31,283 nt of DNA from an uncultured Eubacteriales bacterium (GCA_900546415.1 URCY01000017.1:1-31283), one strand, 5' to 3'. Shown: positions 8,274 to 16,968, counted from the stretch's first letter. Notes: generated by a model not told the origin, from the sequence alone. Numbers and translations: made by a program.

Positions 8274-8317
8274 GTGTACGATTTTGTAATCTTTGTTCCT
8301 TTTCGTTAACCATTGCC

Positions 8318-8346
8318 TTGACGAAGCCCGTCGGCTCTGATAAAAT
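8318..8346 (+). promoter_or_regulatory. Sigma-A promoter for the SLH/lysozyme gene
   Basis: TTGACG (8318-8323), 17-nt spacer, TAAAAT (8341-8346). Transcription should begin near 8353, at the base of a leader stem-loop. Confidence 0.85.
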
Positions 8347-8351
8347 GGACA

Positions 8352-8392
8352 TCAGGGGATCGCGCGGCAGATCGGTTCGGCGCGCCCCCTGA
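8352..8392 (+). other. Leader stem-loop upstream of the SLH/lysozyme gene
   Basis: TCAGGGG (8352-8358) pairs with CCCCTGA (8386-8392), and CGCGC (8361-8365) pairs with GCGCG (8380-8384). It starts at about +1 of the predicted transcript and has no T tract, so it is not a terminator. Confidence 0.55.
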
Positions 8393-8416
8393 CATAACGC
8401 GAATGGAGACCCCCAT

Positions 8417-10453
8417 ATGACACATATAAAAAATAGAATCCTCAGCCTTGCGCTTGCGTCCGTGCTGCTGGTCGGTCTGTCGCGGCCGGTTTTTGCCGAG
8501 GAGCCGACGGCTGCAGAGCCGTCGGTCGCGGAGGAGGCCGTCACAGATGAGGCGGCCGAGCCGTCCGTGCGCGCCGTTGCGGCAATGACGCTCAGCGCGC
8601 AAGGCGCGGCCTTCCTTCAGGAGCTGTCCGGCGGCGCAGTCGGCAGTGAACGGCTCGCGGCGGCGGAAAAGGCGGTCAACGACTTTGCCGCGCGCTATGA
8701 CCGGACGCTGACGCAGCCGCAGTTCGACGCGCTGGCGGACTTCGTCGTGGCCTACGGCTCGAGCGTGCTCCGCTCCGGCTGGAAGGTCGAGAAGCTGATC
8801 GGCGCGGGCAGCTACACCGACGCGCAGCTTGCCTCGGCCTTCTGCGCATGGGTAAAAAACAGCGCGGGCTTCTCGCAGGCGATGCTCACGCGCCGTCTGC
8901 GCGAGGTCAAGCTCTTTCTTTACGGCAGCTACGACGGCAACTGCGAGGCCGCGTTCCGCTACATCATCTTTTACGCCAACGGCGGCACGCTGACGGATAA
9001 CACCGTCCTGTGCTATCCGGTCGGGCAGCCCTACGGCGCGCTCCCGGAGGCGACCCTGGACGGCAAGCTCTTCGCGGGCTGGTTCACGGCCTCGTCCGGC
9101 GGCACGCAGCTCGAGGCGACGGCGCTCGCCGACGAAAACCGCAGCCTCTACGCCCAGTTCCGCGACCCGAGCGGCGGCGATTCCTTCGACGATCTCGAGC
9201 GCTCGGCGTGGTACTATTCCTATGTAGTCGAGGCCGTCTCGCACGGCCTGTTCAACGGCGTCAGCGAGACGAAATTCGAGCCGAACGGCACGATGACGCG
9301 CGCAATGGCCGTGACGGTGCTCTGGCGCATGGCCGGAGAGCCGTCTTCCCTGAAGACCGCGCCGTTTTCCGACGCGCCGCAGGGGCAGTGGTTCTCCGCG
9401 GCGGTCAACTGGGCCTATGAAAACAACGTGGTCAACGGCGTCAGCCCGACGCAGTTCGGCACGGACGAGCCGATCACCCGTGAGCAGCTCGTCACGGTGC
9501 TCTACCGCTACGCGCAGACCTGCGGCAAGGACACCGCCAAGACCGACGACCTGTCCGCCTTCTCCGACCGGGGCGACGTCCTGCCCTATGCGCAGGACGC
9601 CATGCGCTGGGCGGTCGGCTCGGGTCTGGTCGGCGGCGCGGACGGCAAGCTCCTGCCCGCCTCGGACGCCACGCGCGCCGAGTGCGCCAAAATTCTGCTG
9701 CAATTCGGCAAGCTGGGCGACAAGGAGCAGCCCGACGAGCCGGACGTCGCGCCCGAGCTGCGCATGAGCGAGAAGGGCGTGCAGTTCATCAAGGATCACG
9801 AGGGCTTCACGCAGTACGCCATGTGGGACTACGCCCAGTGGTCGATCGGCTACGGCACGCACTGCGAAAAGGACGAATACCCCGACGGCATCACGCGCGA
9901 GCAGGCGGACATTCTGCTGCGCAAGGAGATCGCCGTCAAGGAGCAGGCGGTCGTCGCCTTTGAAAAGAAGATCGGCCGCACGCTCTCTGCGCAGCAGTTC
10001 GACGCGCTCGTCAGCTTCTCCTATAACGTCGGCTCGGGCTGGATGAGCAATTCCTCTTATAACGTCTATCAGCTCGTCGCCTCCGGCTCGACGGACGAGA
10101 TGGCGCTCGTCAACGCCCTCGGCAGCTGGATCCACGCGGGCGGTGAAGCCCTGAGCGGCCTCGCCTGCCGCCGGATGGACGAGGCGAACATCTACCTCAA
10201 CGGAGACTACACCGTCCGCAGCAACCGCTATCTTTACGTCAGCTTCAACGCCGCGCCCGGCAGCTGCGCGAAGAAATTTACTTATTTCAAGGCCGGGAGC
10301 ACGATCAGCGGCCTGCCGACGCCGACGCGCGAGGGCTATACCTTCCTCGGCTGGTACGACAAGGCCGTCAGCGGCGGCACGCGCTATTCTGACGGCGCCG
10401 CCGCCCCGGCGCTGCGCACGCTGACGCTCTATGCCCAATGGAAGGAAAACTGA
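8417..10453 (+). CDS. Secreted cell-wall protein with SLH domains, GH24 lysozyme domain and InlB-type repeats
   Basis: This is a 678-residue exported protein. A signal peptide (1-27, cleaved after VFA) is followed by a low-complexity Glu/Ala stretch. Residues 58-175 resemble a GH24 lysozyme module that lacks the catalytic part. Residues 183-248 form an InlB/Listeria-Bacteroides type repeat. Three SLH domains lie at about 257-308, 316-370 and 378-433 and would bind the cell wall. An intact GH24 module spans 450-597, with Glu462, Asp471 and the GYGTH loop (478-482); Ser476 is found where Thr is usual. A second InlB-type repeat closes the protein (607-676). It probably cleaves or remodels peptidoglycan at the cell surface. 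The stop is 1 nt before truA. Confidence 0.9.
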   Translation: MTHIKNRILSLALASVLLVGLSRPVFAEEPTAAEPSVAEEAVTDEAAEPSVRAVAAMTLSAQGAAFLQELSGGAVGSERLAAAEKAVNDFAARYDRTLTQPQFDALADFVVAYGSSVLRSGWKVEKLIGAGSYTDAQLASAFCAWVKNSAGFSQAMLTRRLREVKLFLYGSYDGNCEAAFRYIIFYANGGTLTDNTVLCYPVGQPYGALPEATLDGKLFAGWFTASSGGTQLEATALADENRSLYAQFRDPSGGDSFDDLERSAWYYSYVVEAVSHGLFNGVSETKFEPNGTMTRAMAVTVLWRMAGEPSSLKTAPFSDAPQGQWFSAAVNWAYENNVVNGVSPTQFGTDEPITREQLVTVLYRYAQTCGKDTAKTDDLSAFSDRGDVLPYAQDAMRWAVGSGLVGGADGKLLPASDATRAECAKILLQFGKLGDKEQPDEPDVAPELRMSEKGVQFIKDHEGFTQYAMWDYAQWSIGYGTHCEKDEYPDGITREQADILLRKEIAVKEQAVVAFEKKIGRTLSAQQFDALVSFSYNVGSGWMSNSSYNVYQLVASGSTDEMALVNALGSWIHAGGEALSGLACRRMDEANIYLNGDYTVRSNRYLYVSFNAAPGSCAKKFTYFKAGSTISGLPTPTREGYTFLGWYDKAVSGGTRYSDGAAAPALRTLTLYAQWKEN

Positions 10454-10454
10454 T

Positions 10455-11186
10455 ATGCCGAATTATCGTCTGACGCTGAGCTACGACGGCACGAACCGTC
10501 CGGGCTGGCAGCGCCTCGCGCCGAACGACCGGAGCATTCAGGGGCGGCTGGAGGCCGCGCTGACCGAGCTGTTCGGGCAGCCGGTCGAGGTCAACGGCAG
10601 CGGCCGCACCGACGCGGGCGTCCACGCCGCCGGGCAGGTCGCCTCCTTCACCGCGCCGGAGCGCGACCCGGAGGAGCTTCTGCGCCGTCTGCGCCACCTG
10701 CTCCCGGCGGACATCGGCGCGCTGACGCTGGAGCAGGCGCCGCCGCGCTTCCACGCGCGTCTGAGCGCCGTCGGCAAGACCTACGTCTACCGCATCTGGA
10801 ACAGCCCCGTGCCCGACGTCTTCGCCCGGCGCTTTCGCGTCTGCGTGCCGCAGCGGCTCGACGATGAAGCCATGCGCCGCGCCGCCGCCGATCTCGTCGG
10901 CACGCACGATTTCACAAGCTTCTGCGTGCGCGGCAAAAAATCCGCCGTTCGCACGCTTACGGAGCTTTCCGTCCGCCGCGAGGGCGACGCCCTGACGCTC
11001 ACCTTCTCCGCAGACGGCTTTCTGCACCACATGGTGCGCATTTTGACCGGCACGCTGCTGGAGGTCGGTCTGGGCAAGCGCCCGGCCGGGTCGATGCCCG
11101 CGCTTCTGGCGGAAAAACGCCGCGCCGCCGCCGGGCAGACCGCCCCGGCCGCCGGACTTTGCCTGATGGAGGTACGCTACCCATGA
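10455..11186 (+). CDS. truA: tRNA pseudouridine(38-40) synthase TruA
   Basis: This 243-residue enzyme makes pseudouridine at positions 38-40 of the tRNA anticodon arm. The catalytic motif is GRTDAGVHA with Asp53. Other family segments are the opening YRLTLSYDGT and the later FLHHMVRILTGTLLEVG. The start at 10455, 1 nt after the lysozyme-protein stop, gives the standard TruA N-terminus; the ribosome site GAAGGAAA lies in the end of the preceding gene. The 3' end overlaps the next gene by 4 nt. It is probably transcribed from the promoter at 8318 unless an internal promoter exists. Confidence 0.96.
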   Translation: MPNYRLTLSYDGTNRPGWQRLAPNDRSIQGRLEAALTELFGQPVEVNGSGRTDAGVHAAGQVASFTAPERDPEELLRRLRHLLPADIGALTLEQAPPRFHARLSAVGKTYVYRIWNSPVPDVFARRFRVCVPQRLDDEAMRRAAADLVGTHDFTSFCVRGKKSAVRTLTELSVRREGDALTLTFSADGFLHHMVRILTGTLLEVGLGKRPAGSMPALLAEKRRAAAGQTAPAAGLCLMEVRYP

Positions 11187-11536
11187 GCGTCATTCAGATT
11201 TTCGGAAAAAGCAAGTGCTTCGACACGAAAAAAGCCGAGCGCTATTTCAAGGAGCGCCGCATCCCCGTGCAGCGCATCGACCTGCCGCGCTTCGGCATGT
11301 CCGGCGGCGAGTTTGACAGCGTGCTGCGCGCCGTCGGCGGCGTGGACAACCTCATCAACTGGGAGCTGAAAAGTCCCGAGATCGACCTGCTGCGCTACAC
11401 CGGCGACCGATCGGCCAAGGAAGACAAGCTCTTTGACCACCCCGAGCTGATGAAGACCCCGGTGGTGCGCTGCGGAAAAAAAGCCACCGTCGGCTATTGC
11501 CCCGACGTCTGGAAGGAATGGGAGGAAACAACATGA
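11183..11536 (+). CDS. ArsC/Spx-family thioredoxin-fold protein
   Basis: This is a 117-residue protein of the arsenate reductase-like (ArsC/YffB/Spx) family. A single N-terminal Cys12 in FGKSKCFDTKKAERYFKERR is the likely reactive thiol, and KTPVVRCGKKATVGY is the usual cis-proline/basic region. It lacks the CxxC of Spx. True arsenate reduction is uncertain: no arsR, arsB or acr3 is nearby, and it sits between tRNA-processing genes. The start overlaps the truA stop by 4 nt. Confidence 0.85.
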   Translation: MSVIQIFGKSKCFDTKKAERYFKERRIPVQRIDLPRFGMSGGEFDSVLRAVGGVDNLINWELKSPEIDLLRYTGDRSAKEDKLFDHPELMKTPVVRCGKKATVGYCPDVWKEWEETT

Positions 11537-11781
11537 ATCCGCGTATCGTCAAAATGGTTCAATTCGGGCTATACGGACTGGCCTGCATTGCCGGGCTTGT
11601 CTCGGTGATGTCTGAGCAAGGCTCGGCCATCAAGACCATCCTGCTCATCGCAAGCATCGCCGCGCTGGTGCTCGGTCTGCTCGCAGGCACGGTGTTTTAC
11701 CGCTGCCCGCACTGCGGCGCGCATCTGCCGCCCAAGGGCCCGACGCCGGACACCTGTCCGGAGTGCGGCAAACGGCTGTGA
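11533..11781 (+). CDS. Small membrane protein with C-terminal zinc ribbon
   Basis: This 82-residue protein has two predicted membrane helices (about 10-26 and 33-56). A cytoplasmic zinc ribbon follows, with Cys58, Cys61, Cys75 and Cys78 (CPHC and CPEC). A GGAGGAA ribosome site precedes the ATG. It overlaps its neighbours on both sides by 4 nt. No specific function is known to me. Confidence 0.85.
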   Translation: MNPRIVKMVQFGLYGLACIAGLVSVMSEQGSAIKTILLIASIAALVLGLLAGTVFYRCPHCGAHLPPKGPTPDTCPECGKRL

Positions 11782-13142
11782 GCGCCGAAATCCTCATCCC
11801 GCCGACGGTCTCCGCGCTGCTTGCGCGGCTGAACGCGGCGGGCTTTGCCGCTTATGCCGTGGGCGGCTGCATCCGCGACAGTCTGCTCGGCCTCGAGCCG
11901 CAGGACTGGGACGTCTGCACCGCCGCGCGCCCGGAGCAGACCGCCGCCTGCTTCTCCGACTGCCGCACCCTTCTGACCGGCGCGGCCTACGGAACGGTCA
12001 CGGTGCTCTGGGGCGCCGCGCGCACCCCCTTTGAGATCACGACCTTCCGCGCCGAGCGCGGCTATTCCGACCGGCGGCATCCCGACCGCGTCGAGTTTCT
12101 CTCCGAGCTGCGCAGCGACCTTGCGCGGCGCGATTTCACCGTCAACGCCATGGCCGCCGACGCCACCGGACTGGTCTATGACCCCTTCGGCGGGCAAAAC
12201 GACCTGCAAAACCGTGTTCTGCGCTGCGTCGGCGTTCCGACGGAGCGTTTTTCCGAGGACGCGCTGCGGATGCTGCGCGGGCTGCGCTTTGCCGCGCGGC
12301 TGGGGCTTTCGATCGAGCCGGAGACGGCCTCCGCCCTGCACGCCTGCCGCTCCCTGCTGAAAAATGTCGCCGCCGAGCGCATCCGCAAGGAGCTGGAGGG
12401 GCTGCTCTGCGGCACGGACGCACCCACGCTGCTGCGCGGATTTGCCGACGTGCTCTGTGTCCCGATCCCGGAGCTTGCGCCCTGCATCGGCTTCCGTCAG
12501 TTCAATTACCACCACCGCTACGACGTCTGGGAGCACACGCTGCATGCGCTGGCCGCCAGTGAGCCGGACGAGGCGCTGCGGCTGGCCGTCCTGCTGCACG
12601 ACGTGGGCAAGCCCGCCGTCTTCTCGTTTGACAAGCAGCTCGTCGGCCATTTTTACGGCCACGCGCGCGTGAGCGCGGCCATGGCCGAGCGCATTCTGCG
12701 CCGCCTTCGCTTCGACGGCAAGACCGTCTCCCGCGTCTCGGCGCTGATCGCCGCGCACGACCTCGAGCTGGCCGGCCTCACCGAGCGCCGGATGCGCCGT
12801 CTGCTCCACCGGCTCGGCGAGCGGAACGTGCGCACCCTGCTGCGGCTGCGCCGCGCCGACCGCCTCGGCAAGGGCACGGAGCGTCCCGAGGACGTGCAGG
12901 CCGATACCGCTGCGGCCGAGGAGCTGCTGCGCCGCCTCTGCGCGGAGGATGCCTGCTGCACGCTGCGCCAGCTCGCGCTCTCCGGCGACGATCTGCTGGC
13001 GCTCGGTCTGCCTGCCGGGAAGCGCGTCGGCGCCGTTCTGCGCGCCGCGTTGACGGCGGTTCTTGATGGAAATATCCAAAACGAGCGGGATGCGCTTATG
13101 CGCTTTGCACAAAACTACATTCGGAATTCAATTCAGGATTGA
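11778..13142 (+). CDS. CCA-adding-type tRNA nucleotidyltransferase with HD domain
   Basis: This is a class II polymerase-beta-like nucleotidyltransferase of 454 residues, which would add or repair the 3' CCA end of tRNAs. Visible are GGCIRD (29-34), the metal-binding DWD (43-45), RRDFTVNAMA, and the RNA-binding helical part with EDALRMLRGLRFAARLG. An HD phosphohydrolase-type region follows (HHRYDVWEHTLHAL, LLHDVGKP). The GTG at 11778 is favoured because it makes a GTGA overlap with the zinc-ribbon gene; an in-frame GTG at 11763 is also possible. Related enzymes add only A or only CC, or are poly(A) polymerases, so exact specificity is not certain. Confidence 0.9.
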   Translation: MSAEILIPPTVSALLARLNAAGFAAYAVGGCIRDSLLGLEPQDWDVCTAARPEQTAACFSDCRTLLTGAAYGTVTVLWGAARTPFEITTFRAERGYSDRRHPDRVEFLSELRSDLARRDFTVNAMAADATGLVYDPFGGQNDLQNRVLRCVGVPTERFSEDALRMLRGLRFAARLGLSIEPETASALHACRSLLKNVAAERIRKELEGLLCGTDAPTLLRGFADVLCVPIPELAPCIGFRQFNYHHRYDVWEHTLHALAASEPDEALRLAVLLHDVGKPAVFSFDKQLVGHFYGHARVSAAMAERILRRLRFDGKTVSRVSALIAAHDLELAGLTERRMRRLLHRLGERNVRTLLRLRRADRLGKGTERPEDVQADTAAAEELLRRLCAEDACCTLRQLALSGDDLLALGLPAGKRVGAVLRAALTAVLDGNIQNERDALMRFAQNYIRNSIQD

Positions 13143-13167
13143 CCAACATTTCTTTATGATTTATAAT
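13139..13167 (+). promoter_or_regulatory. Sigma-A promoter for guanine deaminase
   Basis: TTGACC (13139-13144), 17-nt spacer, TATAAT (13162-13167). The -35 overlaps the stop codon of the preceding gene. The leader is too short for a purine riboswitch. Confidence 0.85.
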
Positions 13168-13207
13168 ATTAGATTGGAGAAAACGAATGTAACAAGGAGG
13201 TTCTTTT

Positions 13208-14482
13208 ATGAACTCGAATTTTGTCATAAAGGGGAACATCTGTGACAGCGCGAGTCCGGACGAGCTGCGTCTGCGTGAAAATTCCTATCTGGTCTGCGAA
13301 AACGGTCTCTGCACGGGCGTCTTTTCCGTCCTCCCGGAGGTCTACCGCGCCCTTCCGCTGCTCGACATGGGCGACAAGCTCATCCTGCCCGGTCTGGTCG
13401 ACCTGCACGCGCACGCGCCGCAGTTCTCCTTTCGCGGGCTGGGCATGGATATGGAGCTGCTCGACTGGCTCAACACCTACACCTTCCCCGAGGAATCGAA
13501 ATACGCCGACCTGACCTATGCCGACCGCGCCTACAGCCAATTCGTAGCGCATCTGCGCCGCAGCGCGACCACCCGCGCCTGTCTCTTTGCCTCGCTGCAC
13601 GTCCCGGCCACGACCCTGCTGATGGAAAAGCTCGAGGCCAGCGGCCTTGTCTCCTACGTCGGCAAGGTCAACATGGATCGCAACAGCCCGGACTATCTGC
13701 GTGAGCCGTCCGTGGAGCAGGCGCTCGCCGATACCGAGGCGTGGGTCTGCGCAACGCGCGAGCGCTTCGCAAACACCAGGCCCATCCTCACGCCCCGCTT
13801 CATCCCGTCCTGCACGGACGAGCTGCTGCGCGGTCTGCGCGGTCTGGTTGAAAAATACGATCTGCCCGTGCAAAGCCACCTCTCCGAGAACTTCGGCGAG
13901 ATTGCGTGGGTGCGCGAGCTTTGCCCGGATTCCAGATTTTACGGCGACGCCTATGACCGCTTCGGCCTCTTCGGCGGCGACCACCCCTGCATCATGGCGC
14001 ACTGCGTCCATTCCACGCAGGAGGAGCTGGAGCTGATGCGCAAAAACGGCGTGTTCATCGCGCATTCGCCGCTCTCAAACTCGAATCTGGCCTCCGGCGT
14101 CGCGCCCATCGGCCGCTACCTCGACGAGGGGATGCACGTCGCGCTGGCCTCCGACCTCGCCGGCGGTGAGACGGAGAACCTCTTCGCCTCCATCGCAGCG
14201 GCCATCCGCGCCTCGAAGCTGCGCTGGCGTCTGCTCGACGAGACGGTCAAGCCGCTCTCCGTCGACCGCGCCTTCTGGCTCGCCACGGCCGGCGGCGGTG
14301 CGTTCTTCGGCAAGGTCGGCCGCTTTGAGCCGGGCTACGAGCTGGACGCGATCGTCCTCGACGACGCCGCGCTCGACCACCCGCAGGAGCTGCCGCTCCG
14401 TTCGCGGCTTGACCGCGCGCTCTACCTCTCCGATGACCGCCAGATCGCGGCGAAATTCGTCCGCGGCCGCCGTCTTTTCTGA
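13208..14482 (+). CDS. guaD: Guanine deaminase
   Basis: This 424-residue amidohydrolase converts guanine to xanthine and ammonia. Metal ligands are visible as His67 and His69 (DLHAHAPQ), His224 (QSHLSEN), His265 (AHCVH) and Asp316 (ASDLAGG). The TPRFIPSCT segment (195-203) and the SHLSEN motif are typical of guanine deaminases rather than of other amidohydrolases such as chlorohydrolases. A strong AAGGAGG lies 7-8 nt before the ATG. It has its own promoter and a terminator, so it is a single-gene unit. No xanthine dehydrogenase or purine permease is in the window. Confidence 0.9.
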   Translation: MNSNFVIKGNICDSASPDELRLRENSYLVCENGLCTGVFSVLPEVYRALPLLDMGDKLILPGLVDLHAHAPQFSFRGLGMDMELLDWLNTYTFPEESKYADLTYADRAYSQFVAHLRRSATTRACLFASLHVPATTLLMEKLEASGLVSYVGKVNMDRNSPDYLREPSVEQALADTEAWVCATRERFANTRPILTPRFIPSCTDELLRGLRGLVEKYDLPVQSHLSENFGEIAWVRELCPDSRFYGDAYDRFGLFGGDHPCIMAHCVHSTQEELELMRKNGVFIAHSPLSNSNLASGVAPIGRYLDEGMHVALASDLAGGETENLFASIAAAIRASKLRWRLLDETVKPLSVDRAFWLATAGGGAFFGKVGRFEPGYELDAIVLDDAALDHPQELPLRSRLDRALYLSDDRQIAAKFVRGRRLF

Positions 14483-14499
14483 CCTTCCCAGCCTCTTTT

Positions 14500-14530
14500 G
14501 CCCGCCGGGTTCACCCGGCGGGCGTTTTTT
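14500..14530 (+). terminator. Terminator of guaD
   Basis: A 10-bp GC stem (GCCCGCCGGG with CCCGGCGGGC, loop TTCA) is followed by a G and seven T, starting 18 nt after the guaD stop. Confidence 0.95.
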
Positions 14531-14587
14531 TGACCGCTGCGCCAAAAAAACCTGCCGTTTTCCGGCGTTTCATGTAAAAATTAAAGG

Positions 14588-14616
14588 TTTACAAACGGAA
14601 GAGAATCAGGTATAAT
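14588..14616 (+). promoter_or_regulatory. Sigma-A promoter for the LtaS-like gene
   Basis: TTTACA (14588-14593), 17-nt spacer, TATAAT (14611-14616). The predicted start (near 14623) coincides with a hairpin of GACTGCGG (14623-14630) and CCGCAGTC (14637-14644). Confidence 0.85.
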
Positions 14617-14678
14617 AGGGCAGACTGCGGACACCGCCGCAGTCGAATGAAGAAGAAAGAGAAGGAACGAAATCTGAC

Positions 14679-16868
14679 ATGAAACAAATTCAAACCATGG
14701 GTGCGGACGAGTCGCCGCGCCGCATGTGTTGGTTCCGGCGCTACCGCCGCCAGCACTACGCGCGCGAATGGCTACTGCTGCTTTTCTTCCTGAACATTTT
14801 CTGGAACGAATGCGTCCTGCGCGCGACGGCCGGCAAGAGCTTTTTTGATCCGGCGCTCATCCTGATCGCGCTGTATAGCTTTGTCGCGGCGCTGCTGCTC
14901 TACAGTCTCTGCTGCTTCCTGCCCCGGCGTGTCGGCGCGGTGGTGCAGACGGTGCTGTATTACCTCGTGTTTATTTTCTTTGCCTCGCAGATCGTCTACC
15001 ACCATATTTTCCATTTCTTCTACTCCGCTTACTCCATGAGCAACGGCGGGCAGGTCATGGAATTCTGGCGCACGACCGTGCGGGCGATGAAGGCCGAGGC
15101 GCTGCCGCTGCTCCTGACGCTGCTGCCGGCCGTGCTGCTGACGCTCTTTGCAAAGCCCTTCAACACGCATCGCCTGAAGCGCTGGTATCAGCGTCTGATC
15201 TTCCCGATCGGGATGGTCGCGCTGCATTTTGTCATTCTGCTGACGCTGCCGGTCTTCGGCAAGGGTCCGGTCTCTGCCTATGAGCTTTACCACACGACGA
15301 ACGACCTTCCGGCCGCAACGCAGCAGATGGGGCTTCTGGCGGCCTTCCGGCTGGATATGCACCGTCTGATCTTCGGCTTTCACGGCGGCCAGCTCGTCGA
15401 CCCGACGATCAACGACGCCGAGATCGAATCGGAGATCGCGAATCTGACCGAGCCGTCCACGGACACAACGGAGCCGGAGACGACCGAGCCGCCCTATGAC
15501 ACCAGCCCGAACATTCTGCAAATCGATTTTGACGAGCTGATGCAGGGCGAGGAGAACGAAAGGATCCGCCAGCTCGACGAGTATTTCAGCAAGCAGACCC
15601 CGACGAACAAGAACGACCACACCGGTATGTTCAAGGGCTGCAACCTGATCCTCATCACGGCCGAGAGCTTCTCCTATATGGCCATCGACCCGGAGCTGAC
15701 GCCCACGCTGTATAAGATGCAGCAGGAGGGCATGAATTTCACGAATTTCTACACGCCCTACTGGGGCGTCTCGACGTCGGACGGCGAGTATGTCGCCCTG
15801 ACGGGCACGATCCCGAAATCCGGCACATGGAGCTTCTCCGACAGCTCGGATAACGCCATGCCCCTGACGATGGCGCAGCAGCTCAAGCACCTTGGCTACA
15901 GTGCCTATGCCTATCATGACCACACCTATACCTATTATCACCGCAACAGATCCCATCCGAATCTCGGCTACATCTTCAAGGCGCGCGACCACGGCCTGAC
16001 GCTGACGTGGCAGTGGCCGGAATCCGACGTCGAAATGATCGACCAGACCACCGACGACTATATGCACTCCGAGCCGTTCCACGCGTATTACATGACCGTC
16101 TCCGGCCATCTGGAATACAACACGGCCGAGAACTCCGTGGCGCGCAAGGCCTATGACGAGGTCGCCGACCTGCCCTACAGCGAGCCGGTCAAGTGCTACA
16201 TTGCCTGCCAGCGTGAGCTGGACAAGGCCATGAAGCTCCTGCTCGAGCGGCTCGACGAGGCCGGCGTGGCGGAAAACACCGTCATCGTCCTCAGCCCCGA
16301 CCACTATCCCTACGGTCTGACCGTGGAGCAGCAGAGCGAGCTGCTCGGCCACAAGATCGACGAGCGCTTCGAGCTTTACCGCAACACGATGCTCATCTAC
16401 AAGAAGGGGATGCAGCCCGAGACGATCGATAAGCTCGCCTGCTCGATGGACATCCTGCCGACGCTCTCGAATCTCTTCGGGCTGGACTTTGACTCCCGTC
16501 TCTATATGGGTCACGACATCTTCTCGGATGCTACGCCGCTGGTCGTTTTCTCCGACCGCAGCTGGCTGACGGAGTTCGTCTCCTATTATGCCCCGACGGG
16601 TCAGGTCACGATGCTCGGCGATTTCGACGTCTCGAGCCAGCTCATCGCGCATTATAACGAGATCGTCTCGAACAAATTCCTCGTCTCCGAGTGGATTCTG
16701 GAGGAGGACTATTGGCGCACGCTCTTCGGAGACAATCTGCCGCCCGACGATTGGGAGAGCACGGACGCTCTGCTCCCGAGTGTGGAGGGCGAGGAGACCA
16801 TTCCCAAGGAGGCCACCGTTGCCGTCACCTCCGCTCCGGCCGGTTCGCCGCCGAACGGGGACGATTAA
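14679..16868 (+). CDS. LtaS-type membrane phosphoglycerol/phosphoethanolamine transferase (sulfatase fold)
   Basis: This is a 729-residue protein with about five N-terminal membrane helices (32-47, 56-81, 87-112, 140-157, 173-193). A Thr/Glu/Pro-rich linker follows (about 255-275), and then a large extracytoplasmic alkaline-phosphatase-superfamily domain. The LtaS active-site pattern is kept: Glu329 (ITAES), nucleophile Thr366 (GVSTSDGEY), His477 (SGHLEYN) and Asp541-His542 (SPDHYPYG). It therefore probably transfers phosphoglycerol or a related head group to a surface polymer such as lipoteichoic acid. The C-terminal 80 residues are acidic and appear specific to this protein. It has its own promoter and terminator. 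Whether it makes true lipoteichoic acid cannot be told from sequence. Confidence 0.88.
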   Translation: MKQIQTMGADESPRRMCWFRRYRRQHYAREWLLLLFFLNIFWNECVLRATAGKSFFDPALILIALYSFVAALLLYSLCCFLPRRVGAVVQTVLYYLVFIFFASQIVYHHIFHFFYSAYSMSNGGQVMEFWRTTVRAMKAEALPLLLTLLPAVLLTLFAKPFNTHRLKRWYQRLIFPIGMVALHFVILLTLPVFGKGPVSAYELYHTTNDLPAATQQMGLLAAFRLDMHRLIFGFHGGQLVDPTINDAEIESEIANLTEPSTDTTEPETTEPPYDTSPNILQIDFDELMQGEENERIRQLDEYFSKQTPTNKNDHTGMFKGCNLILITAESFSYMAIDPELTPTLYKMQQEGMNFTNFYTPYWGVSTSDGEYVALTGTIPKSGTWSFSDSSDNAMPLTMAQQLKHLGYSAYAYHDHTYTYYHRNRSHPNLGYIFKARDHGLTLTWQWPESDVEMIDQTTDDYMHSEPFHAYYMTVSGHLEYNTAENSVARKAYDEVADLPYSEPVKCYIACQRELDKAMKLLLERLDEAGVAENTVIVLSPDHYPYGLTVEQQSELLGHKIDERFELYRNTMLIYKKGMQPETIDKLACSMDILPTLSNLFGLDFDSRLYMGHDIFSDATPLVVFSDRSWLTEFVSYYAPTGQVTMLGDFDVSSQLIAHYNEIVSNKFLVSEWILEEDYWRTLFGDNLPPDDWESTDALLPSVEGEETIPKEATVAVTSAPAGSPPNGDD

Positions 16869-16870
16869 GC

Positions 16871-16907
16871 AAAAAAACCGGGAACCGTGTCGGTTCCCGG
16901 TTTTTTT
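16871..16907 (+). terminator. Terminator of the LtaS-like gene
   Basis: ACCGGGAACCG pairs with CGGTTCCCGGT around TGT and is followed by seven T. Seven A precede the stem, so it could also work on the minus strand. Confidence 0.95.
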
Positions 16908-16968
16908 GCGCCGCACCAACTTTTGAATTTGCAAACCGCCCCGTTTCCCCGCATAACCTGCCAATTTT

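Noticed and set aside
8306..10438. 710-codon minus-strand frame
   Set aside because: It is antisense to the SLH/lysozyme gene, whose signal peptide and domains are clear. No start signal or motif is present.
13143..13207. Purine riboswitch before guanine deaminase
   Set aside because: Only about 35 nt separate the predicted transcription start from the ATG, which is too short for an aptamer.
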